A stretch of DNA of 56,887 bases from Terriglobia bacterium (GCA_020073565.1 JAIQEY010000041.1:1-56887); one strand, 5' to 3'; positions 43,647 to 52,822 are shown, counted from the first letter of the stretch. The notes: generated by a model not told the origin, from the sequence alone. A program made the numbers and translations.

Positions 43647-44504
43647 ATGCACAACTCTGCCATCCTCCTCGTCTCTTGCCCCGACCGCAAAGGCGTTGTC
43701 GCCTCGATCGCCGATTTCATCTTCCGTCACAACGGCAACATTCTCTTCAATGACGAGCATGGCGACGAGGAGTCGAATCTCTTTCTCACGCGGGTTGAGT
43801 TCGACGCCGCCGATTTCGATTTTGACGTCGCCCGGTTCGCTGAGCACTTCGCACCCATCGCCCGTGATTTTCAGATGGACTGGCGTCTTGCTCATTCGTC
43901 GGACCGTCCACGGATGGCCATCTTCGTATCGAAGTACGACCACTGCCTGCAAGACCTCCTCTACCGCCACCAGAGCGGTGAACTCAAATGTGAGATTCCT
44001 CTGATCGTCTCGAACCATCCCGACAACCAGCGCACCGCTGATTTCTATCGGATTCCTTTCTTCGTCGTTCCGGTGACGAAAGACAACAAGCACGAAGCCG
44101 AGCAGAAGCAACTGGCGCTCGTCCGCGACCACCAATGCGAACTGATCGTGCTGGCGCGCTACATGCAGGTGTTGTCGAACCAGTTCGTCGGGGCCATGGG
44201 CTCGCAGAACGTCATCAACATTCATCATTCTTTTTTGCCCGCTTTTGTCGGATCGAAGCCTTACCATCAGGCATTCCAGCGCGGCGTAAAACTGATTGGC
44301 GCCACCGCGCACTATGTTACCCAGGTACTCGACGACGGCCCCATCATCGAGCAGGACGTGGTCCGCATCCACCACCGCGATACCGTCGACGACCTGATTC
44401 AAAAGGGCCGTGATATCGAAAAAGTCGTCCTGTCGCGCGCCGTCCGCTGGCACGTAGAAAACCGCGTCCTCCTGTATGGAAACAAGACTGTGGTATTCCA
44501 ATGA
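43647..44504 (+). CDS. purU: Formyltetrahydrofolate deformylase
   Basis: A 285-residue enzyme that hydrolyses 10-formyl-THF to THF and formate. The N-terminal ACT domain (CPDRKGVVASIADFIF, HNGNILFNDEH) is followed by a formyltransferase-fold catalytic domain: RYMQVLSNQFV, NIHHSFLPAFVGSKPY with the catalytic His, and the later IGATAHYVTQVLDDGPIIEQD with the catalytic Asp. Placed after GcvT-like and flavin enzymes, it fits recycling of THF charged by demethylation. Confidence 0.93.
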   Translation: MHNSAILLVSCPDRKGVVASIADFIFRHNGNILFNDEHGDEESNLFLTRVEFDAADFDFDVARFAEHFAPIARDFQMDWRLAHSSDRPRMAIFVSKYDHCLQDLLYRHQSGELKCEIPLIVSNHPDNQRTADFYRIPFFVVPVTKDNKHEAEQKQLALVRDHQCELIVLARYMQVLSNQFVGAMGSQNVINIHHSFLPAFVGSKPYHQAFQRGVKLIGATAHYVTQVLDDGPIIEQDVVRIHHRDTVDDLIQKGRDIEKVVLSRAVRWHVENRVLLYGNKTVVFQ

Positions 44505-44720
44505 GACGTTCGGCTTCCGCCCTCCATTCCAGGGGGGTTGGGGACCACCTGCTTATCCGCCGATTTCCCGGGCTGGCCAATAACGGCCACGCCAGCGCCG
44601 CCATCCGTTCTGGTCCTTCCGTAACCAAGTAACCAATTGCACTCCCCTCTACTATTGGATTAACTAAAAGGACGTCCCCCTGGGCAAGCAGCCTGACCCG
44701 TCCGTCTCGGAGGAGAGGAA
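44505..44720. other. Spacer between purU and the next gene
   Basis: 216 bp with no coding frame, clear hairpin or promoter I can support, apart from AGGAGAGGAA directly in front of the following gene. Confidence 0.4.
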
Positions 44721-46187
44721 TTGGTTGAAGATCCCAAATGGGAACTGGCTCTGCTGGCAACCGTACAGGGGTTTTATCAGCGTGTGCTGAGTGAGCAACT
44801 CGGCGGTAAATTGCCAGCTCCCGCGGAACTCGCCTCCGAATCGATCGGGCAGGTCAACGACGTGCGCTCGATCCTCGAACGCATGCACCTCTGGATCAAA
44901 CTGCTGGACATGGCAATCACTCCCGCCATGCTGCGACTCGGCATTCATCAGGATCTTGACCCCGAGGTCGCGGAAGCGCTCCTCCGGTACTTTGCGCGTC
45001 ACCGGGACGATTCCGCCGCCAATCGGGACAAAACAGATCTGGTCGCGACATTTCTTTACCGTCATCCCCGGGTGCCCGGACAGTGGGAGCAGCGCGGCTA
45101 CGGCCTGGATGGATCCATTCCCCTCTCGCCGTTCGAGATTGCGCTTCTGGAAATCCTCTCCGAATCCGACACGCCCGTCCTGGCGGATGAACACGTGCAA
45201 CTGCTGCGTGAATTCAGTCCATTGCTCGACCAGGCGAATCGCTTCCAGGACTTTAGCGCGCTCATGGATTCCGGAATTATTTCCCGCGTCCGGGAACTCA
45301 AGGCGTCGCTCGGGGAGTCGATCTATCACCCCGGAGTGCTGGCCACCCTCGCGCCCTATAACTCCGCCTTTGGAACTCGCTTTCACACCCTGTTTGCCGC
45401 GGCTACCGACGAGATTAAAGATTTTGCACGCCAGCTCGAAGAACTCGGCGGCAGCATCCTGAGCACCATCGATGGTGTCGAGGTCACGGTTGAGCATGTC
45501 GCGGCCCTGAATGAGAAGAGTCTGCTGAAGGTGGACTACGCGACCGCGCTGGAGAAATTCCGCCGCGTCTCCCGGCTGAAAAAAGAATTGCAGCGGCGGC
45601 CGCCGATCCGCCGTGCGCATCCTTCGCCAGCGTTTCCCGCCCATGCCGTCGGGGCTGGAGGCGCCGCGGCTGCTCCCGCCCTCGAGGGCAAATATGTGCC
45701 AGCCGCCTTAACCCCACAGGCCCTCTCGGTCGAAGAGGCCAAGTTGCGGAGAGTCGAAGAGTCGATCCGCATTTTCGTGCGCGTGGCCGATCCCAAGGTC
45801 CGCCAGATCGTCCCCATGCGCTACTTCAACCTGATGCTGAGTCCCGCTGAGATCGAAGCCTGCACGGCCGACTATCTGGAAGAAGTCAGCCCGCGCGCCG
45901 ATGTAGCCCGCATGCTCCTGCGCATCGTCGCTCTGACCGCACGCATGACGACGGAGATCGAAGAACTCAAGCGGTCCCAACATTCTCGCTCCATCTGGAA
46001 GCTGCACGCCGATTCGCTAGTGGTCCTTGTTGACATGGCCAAGGGGCTGCCTGAAGCTGTCGGCCGCCTTACCACAACCATCGGCAAGCAGCCGGACATG
46101 CAGACTCGAAGCACGGCTCTTCAAACCTCCCTCGAAAACCTGCGCGACCGGAATGTGCAGGCCGCGAAGTTACTTGCGGAAGTGTAG
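44721..46187 (+). CDS. Hypothetical protein, largely alpha-helical
   Basis: A 488-residue protein I do not recognise. It has no signal peptide or membrane helix. Predicted helices dominate (for example DEIKDFARQLEELGGSILST and TALEKFRRVSRLKKELQRR). A Pro/Ala-rich linker near 295-330 separates an N-terminal domain (about 1-290) from a C-terminal helical domain (about 335-488). The start is TTG at 44721, directly after AGGAGAGGAA, which is close to the codon. It is convergent with the RNase E/G gene. No function is inferred. Confidence 0.65.
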   Translation: MVEDPKWELALLATVQGFYQRVLSEQLGGKLPAPAELASESIGQVNDVRSILERMHLWIKLLDMAITPAMLRLGIHQDLDPEVAEALLRYFARHRDDSAANRDKTDLVATFLYRHPRVPGQWEQRGYGLDGSIPLSPFEIALLEILSESDTPVLADEHVQLLREFSPLLDQANRFQDFSALMDSGIISRVRELKASLGESIYHPGVLATLAPYNSAFGTRFHTLFAAATDEIKDFARQLEELGGSILSTIDGVEVTVEHVAALNEKSLLKVDYATALEKFRRVSRLKKELQRRPPIRRAHPSPAFPAHAVGAGGAAAAPALEGKYVPAALTPQALSVEEAKLRRVEESIRIFVRVADPKVRQIVPMRYFNLMLSPAEIEACTADYLEEVSPRADVARMLLRIVALTARMTTEIEELKRSQHSRSIWKLHADSLVVLVDMAKGLPEAVGRLTTTIGKQPDMQTRSTALQTSLENLRDRNVQAAKLLAEV

Positions 46188-46239
46188 ATATTCCATCCTC
46201 AGACTAGCAATCGGATCGAAAATCGCGTAAAAAGCAAAG

Positions 46240-46262
46240 GGGACGGGCAAATTGCCCGTCCC
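46240..46262. terminator. Bidirectional terminator between convergent genes
   Basis: GGGACGGGCAA-A-TTGCCCGTCCC is a perfect 11-bp inverted repeat located between the stops of 44721-46187 and 46319-48952, preceded by AAAAAGCAAAGG on the plus strand. The neighbouring 46275-46318 stretch is a short AGCTAGCAGCCAGAAGCC-type low-complexity repeat. Confidence 0.65.
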
Positions 46263-46318
46263 GCAGCTCAGAACTGCTCGCCAAGCCGGCTAGAAGCTAG
46301 CAGCCAGAAGCCAGTAGC

Positions 46319-48952
46319 TTAATGAATATCAAACTGCTCCTGGTGCAGCGCCGGATCCGACTTCACGATAATTGTCTTCTTCGCGAGTTCTTCCATCTCG
46401 TTCAACAGCCGCGCATTGTTTGCCTTCAGCGCTTTCGCGACCTCGGGATTCACCCGCAGCATCACGTCGCTGTGCTCGAGCTGCTTGGCGATCTTGCGCA
46501 TCTCGACATAGACCTCGTTACAGATGGTGCTGACCGACTTCACAAATCCCGTCGACTGGCAGTATGGACACGGTGATCCAATCGTGCGTTCGAGCGACTG
46601 TTTCACCCGTTTGCGCGTAATCGCAACCAACCCGAAATCGTTGAACTGCAGGACCTTCGAAGGTGCGCGATCCGCGCGCAACGCCTCTTCCAGCGCCTGC
46701 ATGACTTTCTGCCGGTTGCGCCGTTCATCCATGTCGATGAAGTCGATGATGATGATTCCGCCCAGATCGCGCAGCCGGACCTGCCGCACGATCTCACGAA
46801 TCGCATCCACGTTCGTCTTGACGATCGTATCTTCCAGGCGCGCGGTCTTGCCCACGTACTTGCCGGTATTGACGTCAATCGCGACCAGTGCCTCCGTCTG
46901 GTTGATCACGATGTAGCCACCGCTCTTCAGCCAGACCTTGGATTTCAGCGCCTTGTTGATTTCCTCGTTCAGTCCAAACTGATCGTAGAGCGGCGTTTCT
47001 TTCGTGTAGAGCTTCACCCGCCGTACCAGCGCGGGCTGGAAGCGATTGGCAAAGCGCAGGATACGCTCGTATTCCGGCTCGTTGTCGACCCAGATCACCG
47101 AAAAATCCGAGCTGACCTGATCGCGCAGCACTCGTTCCACCACGTTCAGATCGTGATAGATCAGCGCCGGGGACTTGCTCTCTTCTGAGCGCGCTTTGAT
47201 TTCGTTCCACAGATTCTTCAGGAAGCGGATATCGGCGCGCAGCTCTTCGTCCGAAGCGCCCGCCGCAGCCGTCCGCACAATGAAGCCGCCACCACCATTC
47301 TCCCGCTCGCTCAGGATGATCCGCTTGAGCCGCTGGCGCTCTTCCTCGGAGGAAATCTTGCGCGACACGCCGGTGTGGTTCACCGTGGGCATGAAAACAA
47401 GAAAACGCCCGGGCAATGCGATGTGGCTGGTAATGCGCGCGCCCTTCTTGCCGATGGGTTCCTTGGCAATCTGGATCAGCACTTCCTGCCCTTCCTTGAG
47501 CAGGTCGCTGATCTGGGGCACGACCGTATTCTCGCGGCGCCTGAAACGGCGTCCACCGCGGCGCCCACGGCGGCGGTCAAAGGCCGGCGCGCTGCGCTGC
47601 GTCCGTTGCATGAGCCTCGCTTCCGGAGCGGGAGCACGCACGGCGGCGCTGGCATCCACCGTCCCGTCGCCGATCGCCTCCGCTTCCAGTAGCGCTTCTG
47701 CTTCTTCCTGTGCTTCTTCCAGTTCGAGTTCTTCCGCTTCCCGTTCTTCCTCTTCCAGGACTGCTTCGGGAACGTCCTCGCCATTCTCGACCGTTTCCCC
47801 GGCAACAGCCTCCGCTGCCAGACTTGCGGAAGCCTGTTCCACACCTGGGTGCGGTAAGTCTCCTCCGGCCGCGTGTGTCTCTTCCTCTAGTTCCTCAAAG
47901 CCGCCATCGTCTTCCAGGTGCTCGCCATAGGAAGTGAGTTCGGCCTCCTCTTCTTCGATTTCCTGCTCCTCGATATCAGCCCTTGAAACCTTGAGGGCAG
48001 TCGCGAAGTCTGCCTCGTGCGCCATCTCGTGGACGACGGTCTCGGGAGCCTGGTAAGTGTCGACAAAGGGCTTCTCTTCAGACTCTGCTTCCACTACTTC
48101 CCGGGACGCGCTGGAAACTGTTTCGTGGGTCTCCTCGTAAACCTCGCCCTGCGGAACGTGCTCAGGCTGCTCACGAAGCGGCTCGGCCACATCGGCCGCA
48201 AACATAGGTTCGTCGTCGGGGAAGTTCGTAGCGACGGAAACGGCCGGTAGCACAGGCGGGGCTGCTTCAACCGGCGCTACGGCCGAACTCGGCGCTCCCT
48301 GGCGATACTTGGAAATCGACTCGCCCGGAAGAATGATCGGTTGATATCCCGGAGGTGGACCGAAATCGTAGTCGCGTCCAGTGCGCGTCGTCTGTACCGG
48401 ACGCTGAACGCGAGATTCCGTTCCATTGCGTTCGCGATCGCCGCGTTCCACGCGATCTCCACGCCCGCCGCGGTCATCTCCGCGGCCTCCACGACGGCCG
48501 CGCCGCCGGCGCCCCCGCCACTCGCGAGAATCTCGCGTGCCTTCGCCCGAACCCGATACCTCCAAAGAAGCCTCTTCCGTTCCCGTCTCTTCGTCGGCAG
48601 CGACTTCAGCCTCTCCCACCTGTCCCTCACTGGCCGGGCCAGCCTCGAAAGCACGCCGCGGCCGCGCCTCCACCACCGGACGATTCGCTGGGATCGCTTC
48701 ATCCAGATCTTCGTCCTGCTGTTCCAGGTCCATGAAATCGGAGACGTACAGAAAGGCGTCGCGCTCCAGACCGATGTCCACAAACGCCGACTGCATGCCA
48801 GGCAGCACGCGCGTCACGCGGCCCTTGTAGATCGATCCTGCTAAGGTGTATTCGTTTTCCCGTTCCAGGTAGATTTCTGCTAACTGATCGTCTTCCACGA
48901 TCCCAACTTTGGTCTCGTGAGGTGTGGAAGAGACAAACAATTCTTTATTCAT
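46319..48952 (-). CDS. rng: Ribonuclease E/G with a 400-residue insertion in the S1 domain
   Basis: An 877-residue endoribonuclease. Catalytic Asp residues are in VAIDVNTG (D693) and IIIIDFIDMD (D737); the zinc-link CPYC is at 795-798. The core is about 480 residues, RNase G-sized. The S1 RNA-binding domain starts normally (GSIYKGRVTRVLPGMQSAFV) but is interrupted after DFMD (about 76) and resumes at VVPQISDLLKEGQE (477). The insert has an Arg/Gly-rich patch (about 145-180), long Glu-rich acidic segments and a second basic patch just before 477. It processes or degrades mRNA and rRNA. It lies downstream of rodA, as rng often does. Confidence 0.92.
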   Translation of the reverse strand: MNKELFVSSTPHETKVGIVEDDQLAEIYLERENEYTLAGSIYKGRVTRVLPGMQSAFVDIGLERDAFLYVSDFMDLEQQDEDLDEAIPANRPVVEARPRRAFEAGPASEGQVGEAEVAADEETGTEEASLEVSGSGEGTRDSREWRGRRRRGRRGGRGDDRGGRGDRVERGDRERNGTESRVQRPVQTTRTGRDYDFGPPPGYQPIILPGESISKYRQGAPSSAVAPVEAAPPVLPAVSVATNFPDDEPMFAADVAEPLREQPEHVPQGEVYEETHETVSSASREVVEAESEEKPFVDTYQAPETVVHEMAHEADFATALKVSRADIEEQEIEEEEAELTSYGEHLEDDGGFEELEEETHAAGGDLPHPGVEQASASLAAEAVAGETVENGEDVPEAVLEEEEREAEELELEEAQEEAEALLEAEAIGDGTVDASAAVRAPAPEARLMQRTQRSAPAFDRRRGRRGGRRFRRRENTVVPQISDLLKEGQEVLIQIAKEPIGKKGARITSHIALPGRFLVFMPTVNHTGVSRKISSEEERQRLKRIILSERENGGGGFIVRTAAAGASDEELRADIRFLKNLWNEIKARSEESKSPALIYHDLNVVERVLRDQVSSDFSVIWVDNEPEYERILRFANRFQPALVRRVKLYTKETPLYDQFGLNEEINKALKSKVWLKSGGYIVINQTEALVAIDVNTGKYVGKTARLEDTIVKTNVDAIREIVRQVRLRDLGGIIIIDFIDMDERRNRQKVMQALEEALRADRAPSKVLQFNDFGLVAITRKRVKQSLERTIGSPCPYCQSTGFVKSVSTICNEVYVEMRKIAKQLEHSDVMLRVNPEVAKALKANNARLLNEMEELAKKTIIVKSDPALHQEQFDIH

Positions 48953-49343
48953 TGATACTCCGGTTTTTCTTTACCGGATCGAAGTGGAACGTCGGTGGAA
49001 GGATCGATAGCGTTCAGCGCCGCTCCCCGGGGTCCCCGGACAGCGCGGTTTTCGCTGGCTGGGGTGCGGGGTAGGAGAGGGCGAAATCCCGGAGTCCGCT
49101 CCGGGACCTGCACTGCAGTGAATTGTTTGAACTCGTCTGCACTGATCGCATTGAGCCCTGCATCAGGTCTGTGACCGCTCTCTCAGAGTCGCTGAGGGGG
49201 CCGTTCCCCGCCTGACGGGCTTCAATCCTGTCCGGCTTCACACTTCGCCGGTAATCTGCCCTCCTTTTTCGCGAGGGCCTTCGTAATCTTTATCTTGTTT
49301 CGCAGCGTCCCTTTCACGGACGCCGATGTTCTACCCAACCGTC
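48953..49343 (-). other. Leader/spacer between rodA and the RNase E/G gene
   Basis: 391 bp without a recognised gene. A GCCCTC-N9-GAGGGC inverted repeat (49258-49278) lies 65 bp past the rodA stop and may end that transcript. A 75-codon minus frame at 49014-49241 has no family resemblance. RNase E genes are often autoregulated through a long 5' leader, so structure here may matter. Confidence 0.4.
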
Positions 49344-50432
49344 TCAGTTCACAAAGCGCCGCATCCTGACGTTCATTACCATCCCCAGCGCCAGAAACAT
49401 AAAAAGGACGGAAGACCCACCGTAACTCATCAACGGTAGTGGTATTCCAGTGACCGGCATAAAACCGACCACCATGCCAACGTTGACCAGGATGTGAAAG
49501 CTAAGCACAGCTACCACACCCATCACCAGGAATACGCCAGCGCGATCAGGCGCGGTTTGCGCATTCTGGGTCAACCGCATCAGCACCACAAAGTATAACA
49601 GCAGTACCACCAGAGCTCCTACAAACCCGTGTTCCTCCGCGAACGCCGCAAAAATGAAGTCCGTCTGCGGCACGGGGAGGAACGCCAGGTGCGTCTGTGA
49701 TCCCTGGCTGCTCCCCCAGATTCCCCCTGAGCCGACTGCAATCAGCGATTGATTCACTTGATACCCGGAGCCCTGACGATCCGCATCCGGGTTCATAAAA
49801 CTTGTCAGTCGTTCCTTCTGATACGGCTTCAACACTTTCATCCACGCAACCGGTACCAGCAACCCTAGAATCAGCAGCACGATCATGGTCTGCTTCCATC
49901 GCAGTCCACCCAGAAACAGTCCCATCACCGCGACCGGAATGTAGGTCAGGGCCGTTCCCAGATCCGGCTGCGCCAGCACCATCAGCATCGGGAAGCCAAC
50001 GATGGCTCCCGCCTTCAAAAAGTCCGACCACGACAGTTCCCGCTCGTGCAGATCGGCAAAATACTTCGCCACCGCCAGAATCAGGATCAGCTTCACCCAC
50101 TCCGACGGCTGAAAATGCGCGCCCCCCGGCATCTTGATCCAGCGCCGCGCTCCCAGATATTTCTGTCCGAAGAGGATGACGGCAATCAGGGAGGCAAGCG
50201 CAGCGAAGTAAAACCAGTGAATCCTCTCCAACAAGGCCTGATAGTTGAGCAGACTGACCAGAAACATCGCTCCCACCCCCGCGAGAATCCAGGAGATCTG
50301 TTTGATGTGAGCGCCGGCGAACTTGGTGTGCTCGGTCGCGCTGTGGATCTGTATCACTCCCAGTGAGCAGATCACCAGCACGAAGCCCATCAGGATCCAG
50401 TCAAAATCACGGTAGGAAACGTAGCGCGACAT
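49344..50432 (-). CDS. rodA: Rod-shape peptidoglycan polymerase RodA
   Basis: A 362-residue SEDS glycosyltransferase with ten membrane segments. Family marks are QPSEWVKLILILAVAKYF, LAQPDLGTALTYIP, GSGYQVNQSLIAVGSGG, LPVPQTDFIFAAFAEEHGF (catalytic Asp loop) and GIPLPLMSYGGSSVL. It polymerises lipid II during lateral wall growth, working with a class B PBP not encoded here. It lies between the FecR-like gene and the RNase E/G gene, all leftward. Confidence 0.93.
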   Translation of the reverse strand: MSRYVSYRDFDWILMGFVLVICSLGVIQIHSATEHTKFAGAHIKQISWILAGVGAMFLVSLLNYQALLERIHWFYFAALASLIAVILFGQKYLGARRWIKMPGGAHFQPSEWVKLILILAVAKYFADLHERELSWSDFLKAGAIVGFPMLMVLAQPDLGTALTYIPVAVMGLFLGGLRWKQTMIVLLILGLLVPVAWMKVLKPYQKERLTSFMNPDADRQGSGYQVNQSLIAVGSGGIWGSSQGSQTHLAFLPVPQTDFIFAAFAEEHGFVGALVVLLLYFVVLMRLTQNAQTAPDRAGVFLVMGVVAVLSFHILVNVGMVVGFMPVTGIPLPLMSYGGSSVLFMFLALGMVMNVRMRRFVN

Positions 50433-50471
50433 GGATTCAGTCGCCCACCACAGGGGTCATTGGCTTGAAAA

Positions 50472-51152
50472 TCACGGGCACGTGTTATTTGGACACGACG
50501 GGCTCAAGGGTGGTTCCTTTTGTAACAGCAGCCAAACTGCCACGCCGCCCGCCACGACGATCCCTCCATAGAGCGCGCCGGTAGAACTCATGATTCCACC
50601 CGCCGCCGCCGTAGCCGCTCCCGAATTACGCCGCTTCTTCTTTTTTTTCTTATCGGTATCGCTTGTGTCGTCGCGCGTGGTCTGCTGTCCCTGCGAGATG
50701 GTCGTCGTGCCCTTGTCATCCTGGATCGTCAGGTCGCCCTTGTTGGCCGCGATCTGCACACGCCCGTCAACGTCAGTGACCTGGAACTCAGTCCACACAT
50801 TCGAAACCGGCTTCACCGTAACGTCCCCGGCTTGCGCTGCCAGCCCGCGCGACGTCGTTACACGAACCGCGCCATGCTCGATTTCCACCGTCGGCCCCTG
50901 GAACTTCACCAGCGAGTCCGCCAGCACCATGACATTGGATCCGGCACCCTGAATACTCGCTGACGAATCGGCCCGCGTTTGCAGCATGTCCCCGGAAAAT
51001 ACCGCCGCCGACTTCGGAACTTCGCTGCCGTTCAACCACGCTGCACCGTTGGTGTAGAGCATGGCCGACGCCGATTCTCCCGCAAGCAGTTGCGCTGGAA
51101 CCAGGACCGCCAGTAGACAGCACACGATCGCCCGGAACACTGGCCGCGACAT
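50472..51152 (-). CDS. Secreted FecR-like domain protein with C-terminal anchor
   Basis: A 226-residue protein. A signal peptide (FRAIVCCLLAVLVPAQLLAGESA) is followed by a beta-rich region resembling FecR (AAVFSGDMLQTRADSSASIQ, VKFQGPTVEIEHGAVRVTTSRG, TEFQVTDVDGRVQIAANKGDL). Then come a KKKKKKRR stretch near 175 and one membrane helix (ALYGGIVVAGGVAVWLLLQ) before a short Pro/Ser tail. It probably sits in the cell envelope; a regulatory FecR role is not supported by any nearby ECF sigma factor. ATG 51152 is preferred because GGGAG precedes it; ATG 51173 is possible. Confidence 0.7.
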   Translation of the reverse strand: MSRPVFRAIVCCLLAVLVPAQLLAGESASAMLYTNGAAWLNGSEVPKSAAVFSGDMLQTRADSSASIQGAGSNVMVLADSLVKFQGPTVEIEHGAVRVTTSRGLAAQAGDVTVKPVSNVWTEFQVTDVDGRVQIAANKGDLTIQDDKGTTTISQGQQTTRDDTSDTDKKKKKKRRNSGAATAAAGGIMSSTGALYGGIVVAGGVAVWLLLQKEPPLSPSCPNNTCP

Positions 51153-51214
51153 GGGTTCGGATGGCTCCCGCATTTCTGGATTTTTTTGATCGTACCCCTG
51201 TAAAGGGTTGCAGG

Positions 51215-52822
51215 TCAATGGCCAGATCCGACTTCTGAGTACTTCCGGGTTACTTCCGTCGGCTGGCTGTGTAGCGCGGACATTCCTGTCCGCGAGCCCT
51301 CTACACCGCTGGAGATGGCATTTCGCCCCAGCAGAGTCTCGCCATCCGTGCCCTCCACCCGAACGCGCCACCACCGGTTCGCCTCCAGTTCGCCGGACAC
51401 TCTCATCTTCAGATAGTTGTCCGTCAATGCCTCCGTGAAGTTGGTGCCTCGGGCATGCAGTGTGATGGCCTCCACCGTCGACCCCACCAGCGACTGCGCA
51501 AAAGCCCTCTTCTTCGCGCCCGCGATCTCCCGCAACTCGCGGTTCCGCTCCCGCGCCAGCGCTACCGGAACCTGCCCACTCTGTGCTGCTGCGGGCGTCC
51601 CCGGCCGCGCCGAATAGGTGAACACATGCAGGTAGGTGAACGGCAACTCCTCCACCATCCGTCGTGTTTCGGCAAACTCCGCGTCTGTCTCGCCGGGAAA
51701 CCCCACCATTACATCTGCCCCGATCGCCGCGTTCGGCATCGCGCTGCGGATCTTCAGAATCTTCTCCCGGTAGTGCCAGGGACGGTACTTTCTGTGCATT
51801 CTGCGCAGCACCGCATCACTCCCCGACTGCAGGGGCACGTGCGCATGCTTGGCGATGCGTGGAGACTCCGCCACGAGCCCAATCAGTTCGTCGCTCCAGT
51901 CCATCGGCTCGACCGAACTGATGCGCAACTTCTCCAGGGATGTCCGGTGAAGGATGGCGTGAATCAGGTCGACAAGTCGTTGGTCGTTGGTCGTTGGTCG
52001 TTCGTGGTTCCTAAGGGGAATGGCATCGCTCGACGCGCCTGGTTCGCCAACGACCAACGACGAACGACCAACGACGCTCTGCAGGTCTCTTCCCCACCGC
52101 CCCAGATTGATCCCGGAAATCACCACTTCCCGGTAGCCCGCCTCGACCAGCGCACGCACTTCCCCGATCACGCGCTCCATCGGCAGCGAGCGGCTCTGGC
52201 CACGCACATAGGGAATCACGCAGAAGGAACAGCGGTTGTCACAACCGTCCTGCACCTTCAGATTGGGCCGCGTGCGTGCGTGCGCGGCTTCAAACACCGG
52301 CGCCGCCAGCAACTCCGTGTGCGCGAAGATATCTCCGACAACAATCTCCGCGTACCCCACACCATCACTCGCGTACCCCACACCATCGCTCGGGTGCCCC
52401 ACACAATCGCGTTCTTTGCGATTGTGTTGGATTTCGGTAGCGTCACGCGAAAGTTGCGCAAGCGAAACAAACCCGTTAGAGGACGAGGAAGGGAGAGCAA
52501 TCTCAGCCGCCCGGTGCTTATGTGAGTTGCCCACGACCCAAGTCACGCCGGGCATGCGGGCAAGTTCTTCGGGCGCGCGTTGCGCGTAACACCCCGTCAC
52601 CAGGATACGGCAATCGGGATTCTCTCGCTGCAGCCTGCGAATCGAAGCTCGCGCATCCTTATCCGCGCCTTCCGTCACGGTGCAGGTGTTCAGCACTACA
52701 ATTTCGGCATCCCGCGCGGCCCCAGCGCGCTCCAGTCCGCGCTCCAGGAACTGGCGTTCCAGCGCGGCTCCGTCGGCCTGGGTGGCACGACAGCCAAAAT
52801 TCTCTATGTAGAACCGCGCCAC
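51215..52822 (-). CDS. mtaB: tRNA t6A37 methylthiotransferase MtaB
   Basis: A 535-residue radical-SAM methylthiotransferase that makes ms2t6A at tRNA position 37. The N-terminal cluster ligands are C11, C47 and C78; the radical-SAM motif is C194-x3-C198-x2-C201 (CDNRCSFC); a TRAM-like region ends the protein (about 420-490). It is about 100 residues longer than usual. Part of the excess comes from two in-frame repeat insertions, at about 112-160 and 248-283, that fall between conserved blocks, and part from a longer C-terminus. The start is ATG at 52822. Confidence 0.9.
   Translation of the reverse strand: MARFYIENFGCRATQADGAALERQFLERGLERAGAARDAEIVVLNTCTVTEGADKDARASIRRLQRENPDCRILVTGCYAQRAPEELARMPGVTWVVGNSHKHRAAEIALPSSSSNGFVSLAQLSRDATEIQHNRKERDCVGHPSDGVGYASDGVGYAEIVVGDIFAHTELLAAPVFEAAHARTRPNLKVQDGCDNRCSFCVIPYVRGQSRSLPMERVIGEVRALVEAGYREVVISGINLGRWGRDLQSVVGRSSLVVGEPGASSDAIPLRNHERPTTNDQRLVDLIHAILHRTSLEKLRISSVEPMDWSDELIGLVAESPRIAKHAHVPLQSGSDAVLRRMHRKYRPWHYREKILKIRSAMPNAAIGADVMVGFPGETDAEFAETRRMVEELPFTYLHVFTYSARPGTPAAAQSGQVPVALARERNRELREIAGAKKRAFAQSLVGSTVEAITLHARGTNFTEALTDNYLKMRVSGELEANRWWRVRVEGTDGETLLGRNAISSGVEGSRTGMSALHSQPTEVTRKYSEVGSGH
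51976..52075. repeat. In-frame inverted repeat of GTCGTTG units inside mtaB
   Basis: Left arm of GTCGTTGGTC units (51976-52010) and right arm of GACCAACGAC units (52041-52075) form a long imperfect hairpin around a 30-nt loop. It encodes residues near 248-283 (VVGRSSLVVGEPG, then NHERPTTNDQR) and keeps the frame open. GTCGTTGG units of this type are otherwise expected between genes. Confidence 0.8.
52350..52427. repeat. Three 21-bp tandem repeats plus hairpin inside mtaB
   Basis: Units begin at 52350, 52371 and 52392 (GCGTACCCCACACCATC-type) and encode GHPSDGVGYASDGVGYA on the minus strand. The third unit runs into ACACAATCGC-GTTCTTT-GCGATTGTGT (52401-52427), a perfect 10-bp inverted repeat. 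Units of 21 bp keep the mtaB frame. Confidence 0.8.

Noticed and set aside
49014..49241. Minus-strand 75-codon frame in the RNase E/G leader
   Set aside because: GTG start without Shine-Dalgarno and low-complexity composition; more likely leader RNA.
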